From assembly GCA_023426625.1 (NCBI GenBank), contig JAFAAJ010000255.1:1-12152 (forward strand): DNA of 12,152 nucleotides. Direction: 5' to 3'. This document shows positions 6,892 through 12,152 of this stretch, one piece after another; position 1 is the stretch's first letter; every line of letters begins with the position of its first letter. Position numbers and translations under genes: made by a program. Under the pieces are notes generated by a model. It saw only the letters and a program-made list of their open reading frames with translations. It was not told the origin of the DNA and made no database searches. The stretch comes from Bacteroidota bacterium (GTDB taxonomy: Bacteria > Bacteroidota > Bacteroidia > Flavobacteriales > Weeksellaceae).

Positions 6892-7568
6892 CTTCAGGAA
6901 GGGGACCTTTGGAATGCCAATGGGTAGTTGCCAAAGTTCTGAAGGTCTTTCTTGAAGAAATAAAAGAATATAAAATAGACTATGAAATCATTCACCGGGA
7001 AAACGGGGATGAGAATCTGACACTCAAATCCGCAACTTTGCTTTTGAAGGGTAAAGAGACTGCCCAGTTTCTGGAAGGATGGTTGGGAAGTATTTGTTGG
7101 ATCGGTAAAAGTACCTTTAGAAAACTGCATAAAAGAAGCAATTGGTTCATAGGTGTTTTCGAGATCGAGGAACTGAAGAAAATCGATTTTAATGAGAAAG
7201 ATATTCAGTTTCAAACAACAAGAAGTCAGGGAAGTGGTGGACAAAATGTAAATAAAGTGCATACCGCTGTTCGTGCAACCCATTTACCCACAGGACAAAG
7301 TGTTTTCGTACAGGATTCACGTTCGCAGTTGGAAAATAAAAAGCTTTCCGTTATCCGGTTAAAGGAAAAAGTAATGGGATTACATATTCAGCAATTGGAA
7401 AGAAGAATGCAGGAAACGTGGAACAACCATTTGCAAGTGGAGAGGGGAAACCCGATCCGTACATTTTCCGGAACCGATTTTAAAAAGAATTACAAGGACA
7501 AATCTTTCAAAAAGCAAAGAAATGCCCTAAAAAATGAATTAAAAAACTATAAAAATGACCTTAACTAA
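6870..7568 (+). CDS. prfH: PrfH, class-I-release-factor homologue lacking codon recognition
   Basis: The 232-residue protein is a release-factor paralogue that hydrolyses peptidyl-tRNA on the ribosome. The GGQ loop is at 123-125 in TTRSQGSGGQNVNKVHTA, followed by AVRATHLPTGQSV, QDSRSQLENKK and ERGNPIRTFSG, which are typical PrfH residues. The N-terminal part (ITSGRGPLECQWVV, GWLGSICWIG, KRSNWFIGV) matches PrfH rather than RF1/RF2, and the stop-codon-reading domain with its PxT/SPF tripeptide is absent. In E. coli a PrfH/RtcB pair has been described as rescuing ribosomes cut in the 16S decoding centre, with PrfH releasing the peptide and RtcB resealing the RNA. Compared with the E. coli protein as I recall it, the C-terminus is longer by about 25 lysine-rich residues, possibly for rRNA contact. 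It overlaps the zinc-ribbon gene by 22 bases and the next gene by 14. Confidence 0.94.
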   Translation: MEKLIQITSGRGPLECQWVVAKVLKVFLEEIKEYKIDYEIIHRENGDENLTLKSATLLLKGKETAQFLEGWLGSICWIGKSTFRKLHKRSNWFIGVFEIEELKKIDFNEKDIQFQTTRSQGSGGQNVNKVHTAVRATHLPTGQSVFVQDSRSQLENKKLSVIRLKEKVMGLHIQQLERRMQETWNNHLQVERGNPIRTFSGTDFKKNYKDKSFKKQRNALKNELKNYKNDLN

Positions 7569-8079
7569 AAATAAATATTACTTTGAGGCTTTAGACAACT
7601 ATCCTTATTATTTATCGGATTGTCTTGAAGCATTAAACTATGCTTTATCCTATGATTCGGAAGATTCTGACAGTCTTTGTCTGATGGGAAGAGTGTATTC
7701 GGAAATTTTAAAAGATTACGAAACAGCCAAATCTTATTTTGAAGAAGCCATGTTGCATAACGTCAACAATATCAATACACCGAAGTATTATATTAATTGC
7801 CTGATCAGCAATGAGGATTATGAGGAAGCGCAAAAATTAATTGAATTTTCCTTAAAAATAAAAGGTATTGAAAAAGCCGACATTTTATTTTGTAAAGCTT
7901 TTCTGGCTGAGAAGAAAGAAAAGTTTAAAGAATCTTTAAAATCCTTACAAAAAGCAAAAAAGTACAGCTATACTCAATGCATGGTTGATTTTCTGGAAAG
8001 CAGAGAAAAGTTTGTAAAAGCTAAAATGCCTAAAAAAGAAAAGAAAAGAAAAAATAAAAAGAAGAAGGAGACGAAATAA
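7555..8079 (+). CDS. TPR-like protein with lysine-rich tail, last gene of the operon
   Basis: The 174-residue protein is predicted all helical. Residues about 25-70 (ALNYALSYDSEDSDSLCLMG, then YSEILKDYETAKSYFEEAML) and about 75-140 (NCLISNEDYEEAQKLIEF, then LFCKAFLAEKKEKFKESLKS) have the spacing of degenerate TPR repeats, so it is probably a protein-binding scaffold. The last 25 residues are almost entirely Lys with a few Glu, Arg, Asn and Thr, suggesting contact with RNA or the ribosome. The ATG at 7555 lies inside the end of prfH (14-base overlap), so translation is likely coupled. The stop codon falls inside the loop of the operon terminator. I do not know a named family. A role as partner or adaptor for PrfH and RtcB is inferred from coupling only. 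Confidence 0.75.
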   Translation: MTLTKNKYYFEALDNYPYYLSDCLEALNYALSYDSEDSDSLCLMGRVYSEILKDYETAKSYFEEAMLHNVNNINTPKYYINCLISNEDYEEAQKLIEFSLKIKGIEKADILFCKAFLAEKKEKFKESLKSLQKAKKYSYTQCMVDFLESREKFVKAKMPKKEKKRKNKKKKETK

Positions 8080-8091
8080 GTCTCCTTTTTT
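8065..8091 (+). terminator. Terminator overlapping the end of the rtcB-prfH operon
   Basis: The 8-bp stem AAGGAGAC (8065-8072) pairs with GTCTCCTT (8080-8087) around a 7-base loop. A T tract runs over 8086-8091. The left arm encodes the last lysine/glutamate/threonine codons, and the TAA stop at 8077-8079 sits in the loop. Confidence 0.85.
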
Positions 8092-8104
8092 GTAGATTTA
8101 TTTT

Positions 8105-9097
8105 ATGGAATTGAATTTTACGATTAAACAACTCCAACTAAAAGAAACATTCTCAATTGCTTACGGAAGCTATGATAAAAGAGAAGTATTGCTTGTAGAA
8201 CTATCCTATCAAGGCAGTAAAGGTTACGGAGAATGTGTTGCGATAGATTATTACAAGATTGATCTTCAAAGCTTTGTGTTGAAGCTGAAAGAAATTCAAT
8301 CCGTACTTGAAACTCACCCTGTCATTCATCCCAAAGAGTTTTTCCAATTTCTTTTAAGCCTGAACTTACATCCTTTTTTACGATCTGCTTTAGATTGTGC
8401 CTATTGGGATTTGTTTGGAAAACTCGAAAATAAAAGCTTTATCGAATTAAATCATATTCCCTCCGAAAATTTGGTAGAAAGTTCAATTACCATTTCCGTT
8501 GCTGAAATTGATGAACAGATCCGGAAAATTGAGAAAAGCGAATGGAATAAATTCAAAGTGAAATGCAAAGGATTGGATAAAAATAATGTGGAAAAGCTTT
8601 TACAGCTCAATAGAAATATAGCGCTAGACTCTAATGCAAACTTTACAGATGAAGACTGTATCTGGCTTCAGGAAAATGATGAGGTTCAGAAATTCTCCTA
8701 TCCTGAGCAACCGAGACCAATTGATCATTATAAAATTTTAGAAAAGGATGGTTTTGCCAATTGGATGGCAGATGAAGATAGCCAGAATATAGACTCGTTG
8801 GAAGAGCTTCTTCCCCATTATAAAAGCATCAATATAAAACTGATGAAATGTGGCGGACTGACTCCTGCTTTGGAGATGATTCAAAAAGCAAGAGAATTAG
8901 GATATAAGATAATGATCGGCTGCATGACAGAATCTACCGTTGGAATTTCAGCGGGATGCTTATTGACCGGACTTGTGGACTACGCTGATCTGGACGGAGC
9001 CAATCTCATTTCCAATGATTATGCTACTGGAAATTGTGTAGAAAACGGGAAAATAATACTGTCCGGAAAACCGGGATTAGGAATAGAATTAAAATAA
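8105..9097 (+). CDS. Dipeptide epimerase (enolase superfamily, L-Ala-D/L-Glu epimerase type)
   Basis: This 330-residue cytosolic enzyme of the muconate-lactonizing subgroup epimerises a dipeptide, probably during recycling of murein peptides. The N-terminal capping domain carries GYGECV, and the barrel has the two catalytic lysines: K151-x-K153 and K245 in NIKLMKCGG. Metal ligands are Asp175 (LDSNANF), Glu201 (YPEQPRP) and Asp223 (MADED). Toward the end, GCMTESTVG and the DLDG motif are characteristic of dipeptide epimerases, where it holds the substrate amino group. These features separate it from o-succinylbenzoate synthase, the main alternative. The exact dipeptide preferred cannot be read from the sequence. 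It begins 26 bases after the TPR gene but beyond that gene's terminator, so it is probably a separate unit. Its stop codon abuts the palindromic element at 9096-9205. Confidence 0.88.
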   Translation: MELNFTIKQLQLKETFSIAYGSYDKREVLLVELSYQGSKGYGECVAIDYYKIDLQSFVLKLKEIQSVLETHPVIHPKEFFQFLLSLNLHPFLRSALDCAYWDLFGKLENKSFIELNHIPSENLVESSITISVAEIDEQIRKIEKSEWNKFKVKCKGLDKNNVEKLLQLNRNIALDSNANFTDEDCIWLQENDEVQKFSYPEQPRPIDHYKILEKDGFANWMADEDSQNIDSLEELLPHYKSINIKLMKCGGLTPALEMIQKARELGYKIMIGCMTESTVGISAGCLLTGLVDYADLDGANLISNDYATGNCVENGKIILSGKPGLGIELK

Positions 9098-9205
9098 AAT
9101 GAGGCTGTCTCAAAAGGTAAATTAATGCTCTGAGAATCTCCTAAATGACAAAAGTTGTCAGACAGGAGTCCGAGAGAGGGGGTACTTTTGAGACAGCCTC
9201 ATTTT
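9096..9205. repeat. 110-base palindromic (MITE-like) element between converging genes
   Basis: A perfect 20-bp inverted repeat joins 9096-9115 to 9186-9205. Its core GAGGCTGTCTCAAAA is, from memory, like the ends of insertion sequences common in Bacteroidota. The 70-base centre is structured too: CTCCT 9138-9142 pairs with AGGAG 9164-9168, and TGACAA 9146-9151 with TTGTCA 9155-9160. With A and T runs on either side it would terminate transcription in both directions. The left end starts at the epimerase stop codon (9095-9097), and the right end contains the stop of the minus-strand cytochrome (9199-9201). There is no transposase, and target duplications are not clear in the AT-rich flanks. 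Confidence 0.8.
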
Positions 9206-9486
9206 TTATTTACAGAAATCAGATAATCATAAACCATTTGATGCTGGTCGTCACTCAATTTGGCTTTTGGAGCCATTCTGCTTAAGGTCTTTATCCATCC
9301 CTGGTCATCATGCTTTGCCGGATCCGGTAATTGGTGGCATCTGTTGCACGAATTTTCAAAAATGGTTTTTCCCTGAGCCAATTGTTCGGATGAGGTGTAT
9401 TTCGGTCCGGTTACCGCTGTACTTTTCGGTCCGCATGATATCAGAAAAACGGAGCCTAAGATCATACCTGAAATCAATTTTTTCAT
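9199..9486 (-). CDS. Mono-haem cytochrome c lipoprotein (copy 2)
   Basis: The 95-residue precursor has a lipoprotein signal with lipobox LISC (acylated Cys18), so the mature protein is membrane-anchored outside the cytoplasm. The haem site is C47-N-R-C-H51 in ENSCNRCHQLPDP, and Met71 in SRMAPKAKL is the likely second axial ligand. A protein this small is an electron shuttle, probably to a terminal oxidase or reductase; the partner is not visible here. It is a clear paralogue of the gene immediately upstream on the same strand: the GKTIFENSC and MAPKAKL blocks are identical, and the spacing between genes is 17 bases. The two are probably one operon. The stop codon TGA is supplied by the arm of the palindromic element, so the 3' end of the gene may have been reshaped by that element. 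Confidence 0.92.
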   Translation of the reverse strand: MKKLISGMILGSVFLISCGPKSTAVTGPKYTSSEQLAQGKTIFENSCNRCHQLPDPAKHDDQGWIKTLSRMAPKAKLSDDQHQMVYDYLISVNKK

Positions 9487-9503
9487 AGCAATATTTTTAA
9501 TGA

Positions 9504-9797
9504 TTATTTCTTTACGGAAACAACATAATCATAAACCCATTGCTGCTGTTCCTCAGTAAGTTTCGCTTTCGGCGCCATAGAGTTCATAATTCCTACCCAC
9601 TGCACGGAGTTATAAGATGTAGGCTCCGGTAACTTGTGGCATCTTCCGCATGAATTTTCAAAAATCGTTTTTCCCTGGGCAATTTGTTCAGCAGTAGAAG
9701 TGGCAGGACCTGTAGCAGCAGTAGGAGAGGATGTTTTTGGCGTACAAGAAGTTAATAAAATACCAATGAATGCTGCTACAGCAAATATTTTTTTCAT
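9504..9797 (-). CDS. Mono-haem cytochrome c lipoprotein (copy 1)
   Basis: The 97-residue precursor begins MKKIFAVAAFIGILLTSC, a lipoprotein signal with lipobox LTSC (Cys18). An Ala/Thr/Ser/Pro-rich linker (about 22-36) tethers the haem domain. The haem site is C50-G-R-C-H54 with distal Met74 in NSMAPKAKL, and the last residues VYDYVVSVKK match copy 2. The ATG at 9797 is chosen because it gives the signal peptide directly; the frame stays open further upstream to 9896, but those residues look non-coding and lie across the promoter. As first gene on the minus strand it is preceded by a good Bacteroidota promoter. The pair arose by tandem duplication, with divergence mainly in the linker and between the haem site and the Met. 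Confidence 0.93.
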   Translation of the reverse strand: MKKIFAVAAFIGILLTSCTPKTSSPTAATGPATSTAEQIAQGKTIFENSCGRCHKLPEPTSYNSVQWVGIMNSMAPKAKLTEEQQQWVYDYVVSVKK

Positions 9798-9820
9798 GTT
9801 GTTTAAAATTTGATTAAAAA

Positions 9821-9853
9821 CAAATGTAATAAATTCATCTTGAGATTGGCAAA
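9821..9853 (-). promoter_or_regulatory. Promoter for the tandem cytochrome genes
   Basis: On the minus strand, TTTG (complement of CAAA 9850-9853) and TACATTTG (complement of 9821-9828) are 21 bases apart, fitting TTTG-N17-23-TAnnTTTG. The -7 box is 23 bases before the ATG of the first cytochrome gene. The rest of 9854-9951 shows only AT-rich sequence. Confidence 0.6.
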
Positions 9854-9951
9854 TACAGGGATAATTTAGAAGAAATAAAAGTAAGAGAAGGGGCAATAGT
9901 GAGTTTTTTACACTTATTAATTGACAAGTGGAATGAATTCACTATTCACAA

Positions 9952-9982
9952 TTGATCAATAACTTTTTAATTATTATTTTTG
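9952..9982 (+). promoter_or_regulatory. Possible promoter directly at the meaB start
   Basis: TTG at 9952-9954 and TATTTTTG at 9975-9982 are 20 bases apart and both fit the consensus. The ATG of meaB is only 5 bases beyond the -7 box, so a transcript from here would be essentially leaderless. In such AT-rich DNA the match may be chance. Confidence 0.35.
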
Positions 9983-9987
9983 AATCA

Positions 9988-10977
9988 ATGAAATTTTCTA
10001 CAGAAGAACTTATCCGGGGAATACAGTCAGGAAACAAACGCCTGATCGCCAAAGCCATTACCCTAGTTGAAAGTAAAAAAGCCGAGCACAGATTACAGGC
10101 AGAAGAATTACTCAAAAAAATAATGCCACTTACAGGAAATTCCACAAGAGTGGGTGTAACGGGAGTCCCCGGTGCCGGAAAATCAACATTCATAGAAAAT
10201 TTCGGGAGATTGGCGATTTCCAATGGTAAAAAAGTAGCCGTTTTGGCTATTGATCCCAGTTCAGCAGTGAATAAAGGAAGCATTCTAGGCGATAAAACCC
10301 GAATGGAAGAACTCGCGAAAGAAGAAAATGCGTTCATTCGTCCCTCTCCGAGCTCTGGATTTCTGGGCGGAGTTGCCAATACGACCTTCGAAACCATGCT
10401 GATCTGCGAAGCAGCAGGTTATGATTATATTTTAATAGAAACCGTTGGAGTAGGGCAATCTGAAGTTTTGGTTGCAGATATTACGGATGTTTTCCTATTC
10501 CTCAAAATTATTGGTGGTGGAGATGAGCTACAGGGAATAAAACGGGGGATCATGGAAATGGTGGATATTATCTTTATCAATAAAGTTGATCAGGATAATC
10601 TTCAAAAAGCAAAAAATACCCGACTGGAATTAAAAAGAGCACTGGATTTTATCCCTCCGAAGGAAAAAGGATGGAAAGTTCCTGTATTACTGGGTTCTGC
10701 GTTAAACAATGAAGGATTAGGTGACGTCTATAAAAGCATTGATGAATTCATCCGTCTGAAAAAGAAAACCGGGCGTTTTGAGGCGGTGAGAACCCAACAA
10801 TCCGAAAAACGATTTGATTACTGGGTACAGGAATATATCTTATCCATGATGAAGAAAAATGAAACGGCGGAAGAAGCATACATTCAGCATAAAAAAAATG
10901 CTTCGGCAATGGTTTCAAATCCAAGTACCGAAGCTAAATTATTTGTTGAAAAATTCCTCTCTAAACATTCCGATTAA
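9988..10977 (+). CDS. meaB: MeaB, GTPase chaperone of methylmalonyl-CoA mutase
   Basis: The 329-residue cytosolic G3E-family GTPase gates delivery of adenosylcobalamin to methylmalonyl-CoA mutase and protects the enzyme from inactivation. Motifs in order: Walker A GVPGAGKST at 59-67, Asp89 in AIDPSS followed by GSILGDKTRM, the PSPSSGFLGGVA segment, Walker B/switch ETVGVGQSEV from Glu151, and the guanine-specificity motif NKVD at 198-201. The C-terminal helical part (about 265-329) is the dimerisation region. The ATG at 9988 gives the usual N-terminus; a TTG at 9952 would add 12 hydrophobic residues and is not credible. The natural partner, mutB, lies 7 kb upstream on the same strand. The stop TAA shares three bases with the stop of the converging DUF4251 gene. 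Confidence 0.95.
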   Translation: MKFSTEELIRGIQSGNKRLIAKAITLVESKKAEHRLQAEELLKKIMPLTGNSTRVGVTGVPGAGKSTFIENFGRLAISNGKKVAVLAIDPSSAVNKGSILGDKTRMEELAKEENAFIRPSPSSGFLGGVANTTFETMLICEAAGYDYILIETVGVGQSEVLVADITDVFLFLKIIGGGDELQGIKRGIMEMVDIIFINKVDQDNLQKAKNTRLELKRALDFIPPKEKGWKVPVLLGSALNNEGLGDVYKSIDEFIRLKKKTGRFEAVRTQQSEKRFDYWVQEYILSMMKKNETAEEAYIQHKKNASAMVSNPSTEAKLFVEKFLSKHSD

Positions 10978-11498
10978 GGACTGGTTTTAGAAATATATCC
11001 ATCGTAGGAAATCGGTTGCCTGTCGTTACTGGTCATAGAGACAAGTGCTTTACCGTTTTTAAAGATCTCAATAATGATCTCTCTTACGTTGTTTACATCA
11101 TTGGGCTGTATCTTTACGATCCAGTTCCCTTTTTTATTCTGGGTTTTATTAATCGTGTAATCTTTTGAGGTAAATCTATAACTGTTGTCACCACTGTAAT
11201 TAGCTTTGTATGAACGTCCGAAATAAGGAAGAACAACCTCCAGAACATTATTTTTCAGTTCCAGGGTATAGCTGCCGTTATCTAAATTCAGCACTCTGCT
11301 CGAAGTTGCATTAGGGATGGAGTTGATCGTATTGATTACATCATAATTCGTAGGATTGGCTCTCTGTGCATAGAAGGTAAATTCCTGTGAGTTTACCCAG
11401 GCATCTACCGTTTTCGAATCTACACCGGTCTGCGAAGAACAGCTCTGAAAGAAAAACAGAAACCCGAAAACAAATAGAATTGAAATATACTTTTTCAT
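10974..11498 (-). CDS. DUF4251 family lipoprotein
   Basis: The 174-residue precursor has a lipoprotein signal ending FFFQSC (Cys20), so it is exported and anchored in a membrane, perhaps the outer membrane. The mature part fits DUF4251, a Bacteroidota family of unknown function: an initial EFTFYAQRANP strand, LDNGSYTLELKNNVLEVVLPYFGRSYKA, GDNSYRFTSKDYTI and the closing FKNGKALVSMTSNDRQPISYDGYI. It looks mostly beta. The ATG at 11498 gives a proper signal sequence; the frame runs up to 11528 but the extra ten residues are unlikely. It converges on meaB with a four-base overlap and no visible terminator between them, so transcripts may run into each other. Confidence 0.88.
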   Translation of the reverse strand: MKKYISILFVFGFLFFFQSCSSQTGVDSKTVDAWVNSQEFTFYAQRANPTNYDVINTINSIPNATSSRVLNLDNGSYTLELKNNVLEVVLPYFGRSYKANYSGDNSYRFTSKDYTINKTQNKKGNWIVKIQPNDVNNVREIIIEIFKNGKALVSMTSNDRQPISYDGYISKTSP

Positions 11499-11603
11499 GA
11501 TTTTATAATTATTACATTTAAACAGCAAAATGTATGCAAATCTCCTTTGGGAAAAAGTTTTGGAATAAAAATTGTTAAAGTTGAATTAATAACACTCTAC
11601 ATT

Positions 11604-12152
11604 ATGAAAATAACACATCTATTAGGAATAGGAGCAATTGCCATGACAGTTGCAGCTTGTACTACCAACCCTATTACAGGGCGATCTTCTTTACAACTTG
11701 CCAATGATTCGGAAATTTTGACAATGTCTGCACAGGAATATAAATCAACTTTGGCAAAAGGTAAAGTTATTTCCGGAACAGCGGACGCAAAAAGAGTGGT
11801 GAATGTAGGAAACAGAATAAAAGCTGCTGCTGAAAAATACTATCAAAGTATAGGAAGATCAGCAGATCTGGCTAATTATAAATGGGAATTCAATCTTTTA
11901 CAAAGTAATGAATTGAACGCATGGTGTATGCCGGGCGGAAAAGTAGCGGTTTATACCGGGATCTTACCTGTTACTAAAGATGAGAACGGATTAGCAGTAG
12001 TAATGGGGCATGAAGTATCTCACGCATTGGCAGGACATGGAAATGAAAGAATATCTCAGACAATGGTAGCGCAGTACGGAGGAGCTATTTTAGGAAGTAC
12101 CATCTCCAATGCTCAGTGGGCGAATATCTTTCAGCAGGTATATCCTGTGGGT
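11604..12152 (+). CDS. M48 family metalloprotease lipoprotein, 3' end outside window
   Basis: The first 183 codons of the gene are visible and run off the end of the window. The precursor has a signal peptide with lipobox VAAC (Cys19) followed by TTNPITGRSSLQL, typical of LoiP/YggG-like periplasmic or outer-membrane M48 peptidases involved in envelope protein quality control. The domain shows ELNAWCMPGGKVAVYTGIL and the zinc site HEVSHA (His136, Glu137, His140) with AGHGNER after it, the usual M48 pattern. The third zinc ligand, a Glu in a later helix, lies beyond the window. The gene begins 105 bases from the divergent DUF4251 start. No promoter matching the consensus well was found in that gap. 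Confidence 0.93.
   Translation, partial: MKITHLLGIGAIAMTVAACTTNPITGRSSLQLANDSEILTMSAQEYKSTLAKGKVISGTADAKRVVNVGNRIKAAAEKYYQSIGRSADLANYKWEFNLLQSNELNAWCMPGGKVAVYTGILPVTKDENGLAVVMGHEVSHALAGHGNERISQTMVAQYGGAILGSTISNAQWANIFQQVYPVG

Noticed and set aside
6894..7283. A 129-codon open frame on the minus strand.
   Set aside because: It is antisense to prfH, whose sense frame is clearly the real gene.
9267..9488. A 73-codon open frame on the plus strand.
   Set aside because: It is antisense to the second cytochrome gene and lacks any domain or supporting signal.
9942..10397. A 151-codon open frame on the minus strand.
   Set aside because: It is antisense to the conserved GTPase core of meaB, where the sense frame carries all motifs.
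1..12152. tRNA, rRNA, CRISPR arrays, transposase or phage genes.
   Set aside because: Looked for on both strands by eye; no cloverleaf, regular repeat array or transposase/integrase motif was seen.

Overview
The window is one contiguous piece of a low-GC chromosome from the Bacteroidota, most likely the Chryseobacterium/Elizabethkingia group (Weeksellaceae). Three things support this. The first gene is the C-terminal part of a prolyl oligopeptidase that closely matches, from memory, the classic flavobacterial prolyl endopeptidase. Promoter-like sites fit the Bacteroidota pattern TTTG/TTG-N17-23-TAnnTTTG. Starts are preceded by A/T-rich sequence rather than Shine-Dalgarno boxes. The genes are mostly chromosomal and ordinary; no transposase, phage gene, tRNA, rRNA or CRISPR array was seen.

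Layout. Bases 1-776: 3' part of the prolyl oligopeptidase, then a hairpin terminator. Bases 907-3024: B12-dependent methylmalonyl-CoA mutase catalytic subunit. Bases 3094-3579: small stress-protein-like gene, closed by a strong terminator. Bases 3580-4070: gene-poor stretch with a good promoter, a structured short transcript that may encode a 25-residue peptide, its own terminator, and an inverted-repeat element. Bases 4071-8079: a compact five-gene operon with a basic protein of unknown function, RtcB RNA ligase, a double zinc-ribbon protein, the release-factor homologue PrfH and a lysine-tailed TPR-like protein. A terminator hairpin overlaps the last stop codon. Bases 8105-9097: enolase-superfamily dipeptide epimerase. 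Bases 9096-9205: a 110-base palindromic element sitting exactly on two converging gene ends. Bases 9199-9797 (minus): two tandem paralogous mono-haem cytochrome c lipoproteins. Bases 9988-10977: MeaB, the GTPase chaperone of methylmalonyl-CoA mutase. Bases 10974-11498 (minus): DUF4251 lipoprotein. Bases 11604-12152: 5' part of an M48 metalloprotease lipoprotein.

How the genes fit together. RtcB and PrfH form a recognised pair. PrfH is a codon-independent peptide-release factor, and the RtcB paired with it reseals RNA; in E. coli such a pair has been linked to rescue and repair of ribosomes cut in the 16S decoding centre. Here the pair lies in an operon with three further proteins, and three of the five genes are linked by short overlaps, so this looks like an extended RNA-damage response module. 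It is the most interesting region of the window, together with the orphan structured RNA just upstream of it. The mutase and MeaB act in the same B12 pathway but are about 7 kb apart on the same strand, and no small mutase subunit is present. The remaining genes are envelope or housekeeping functions.
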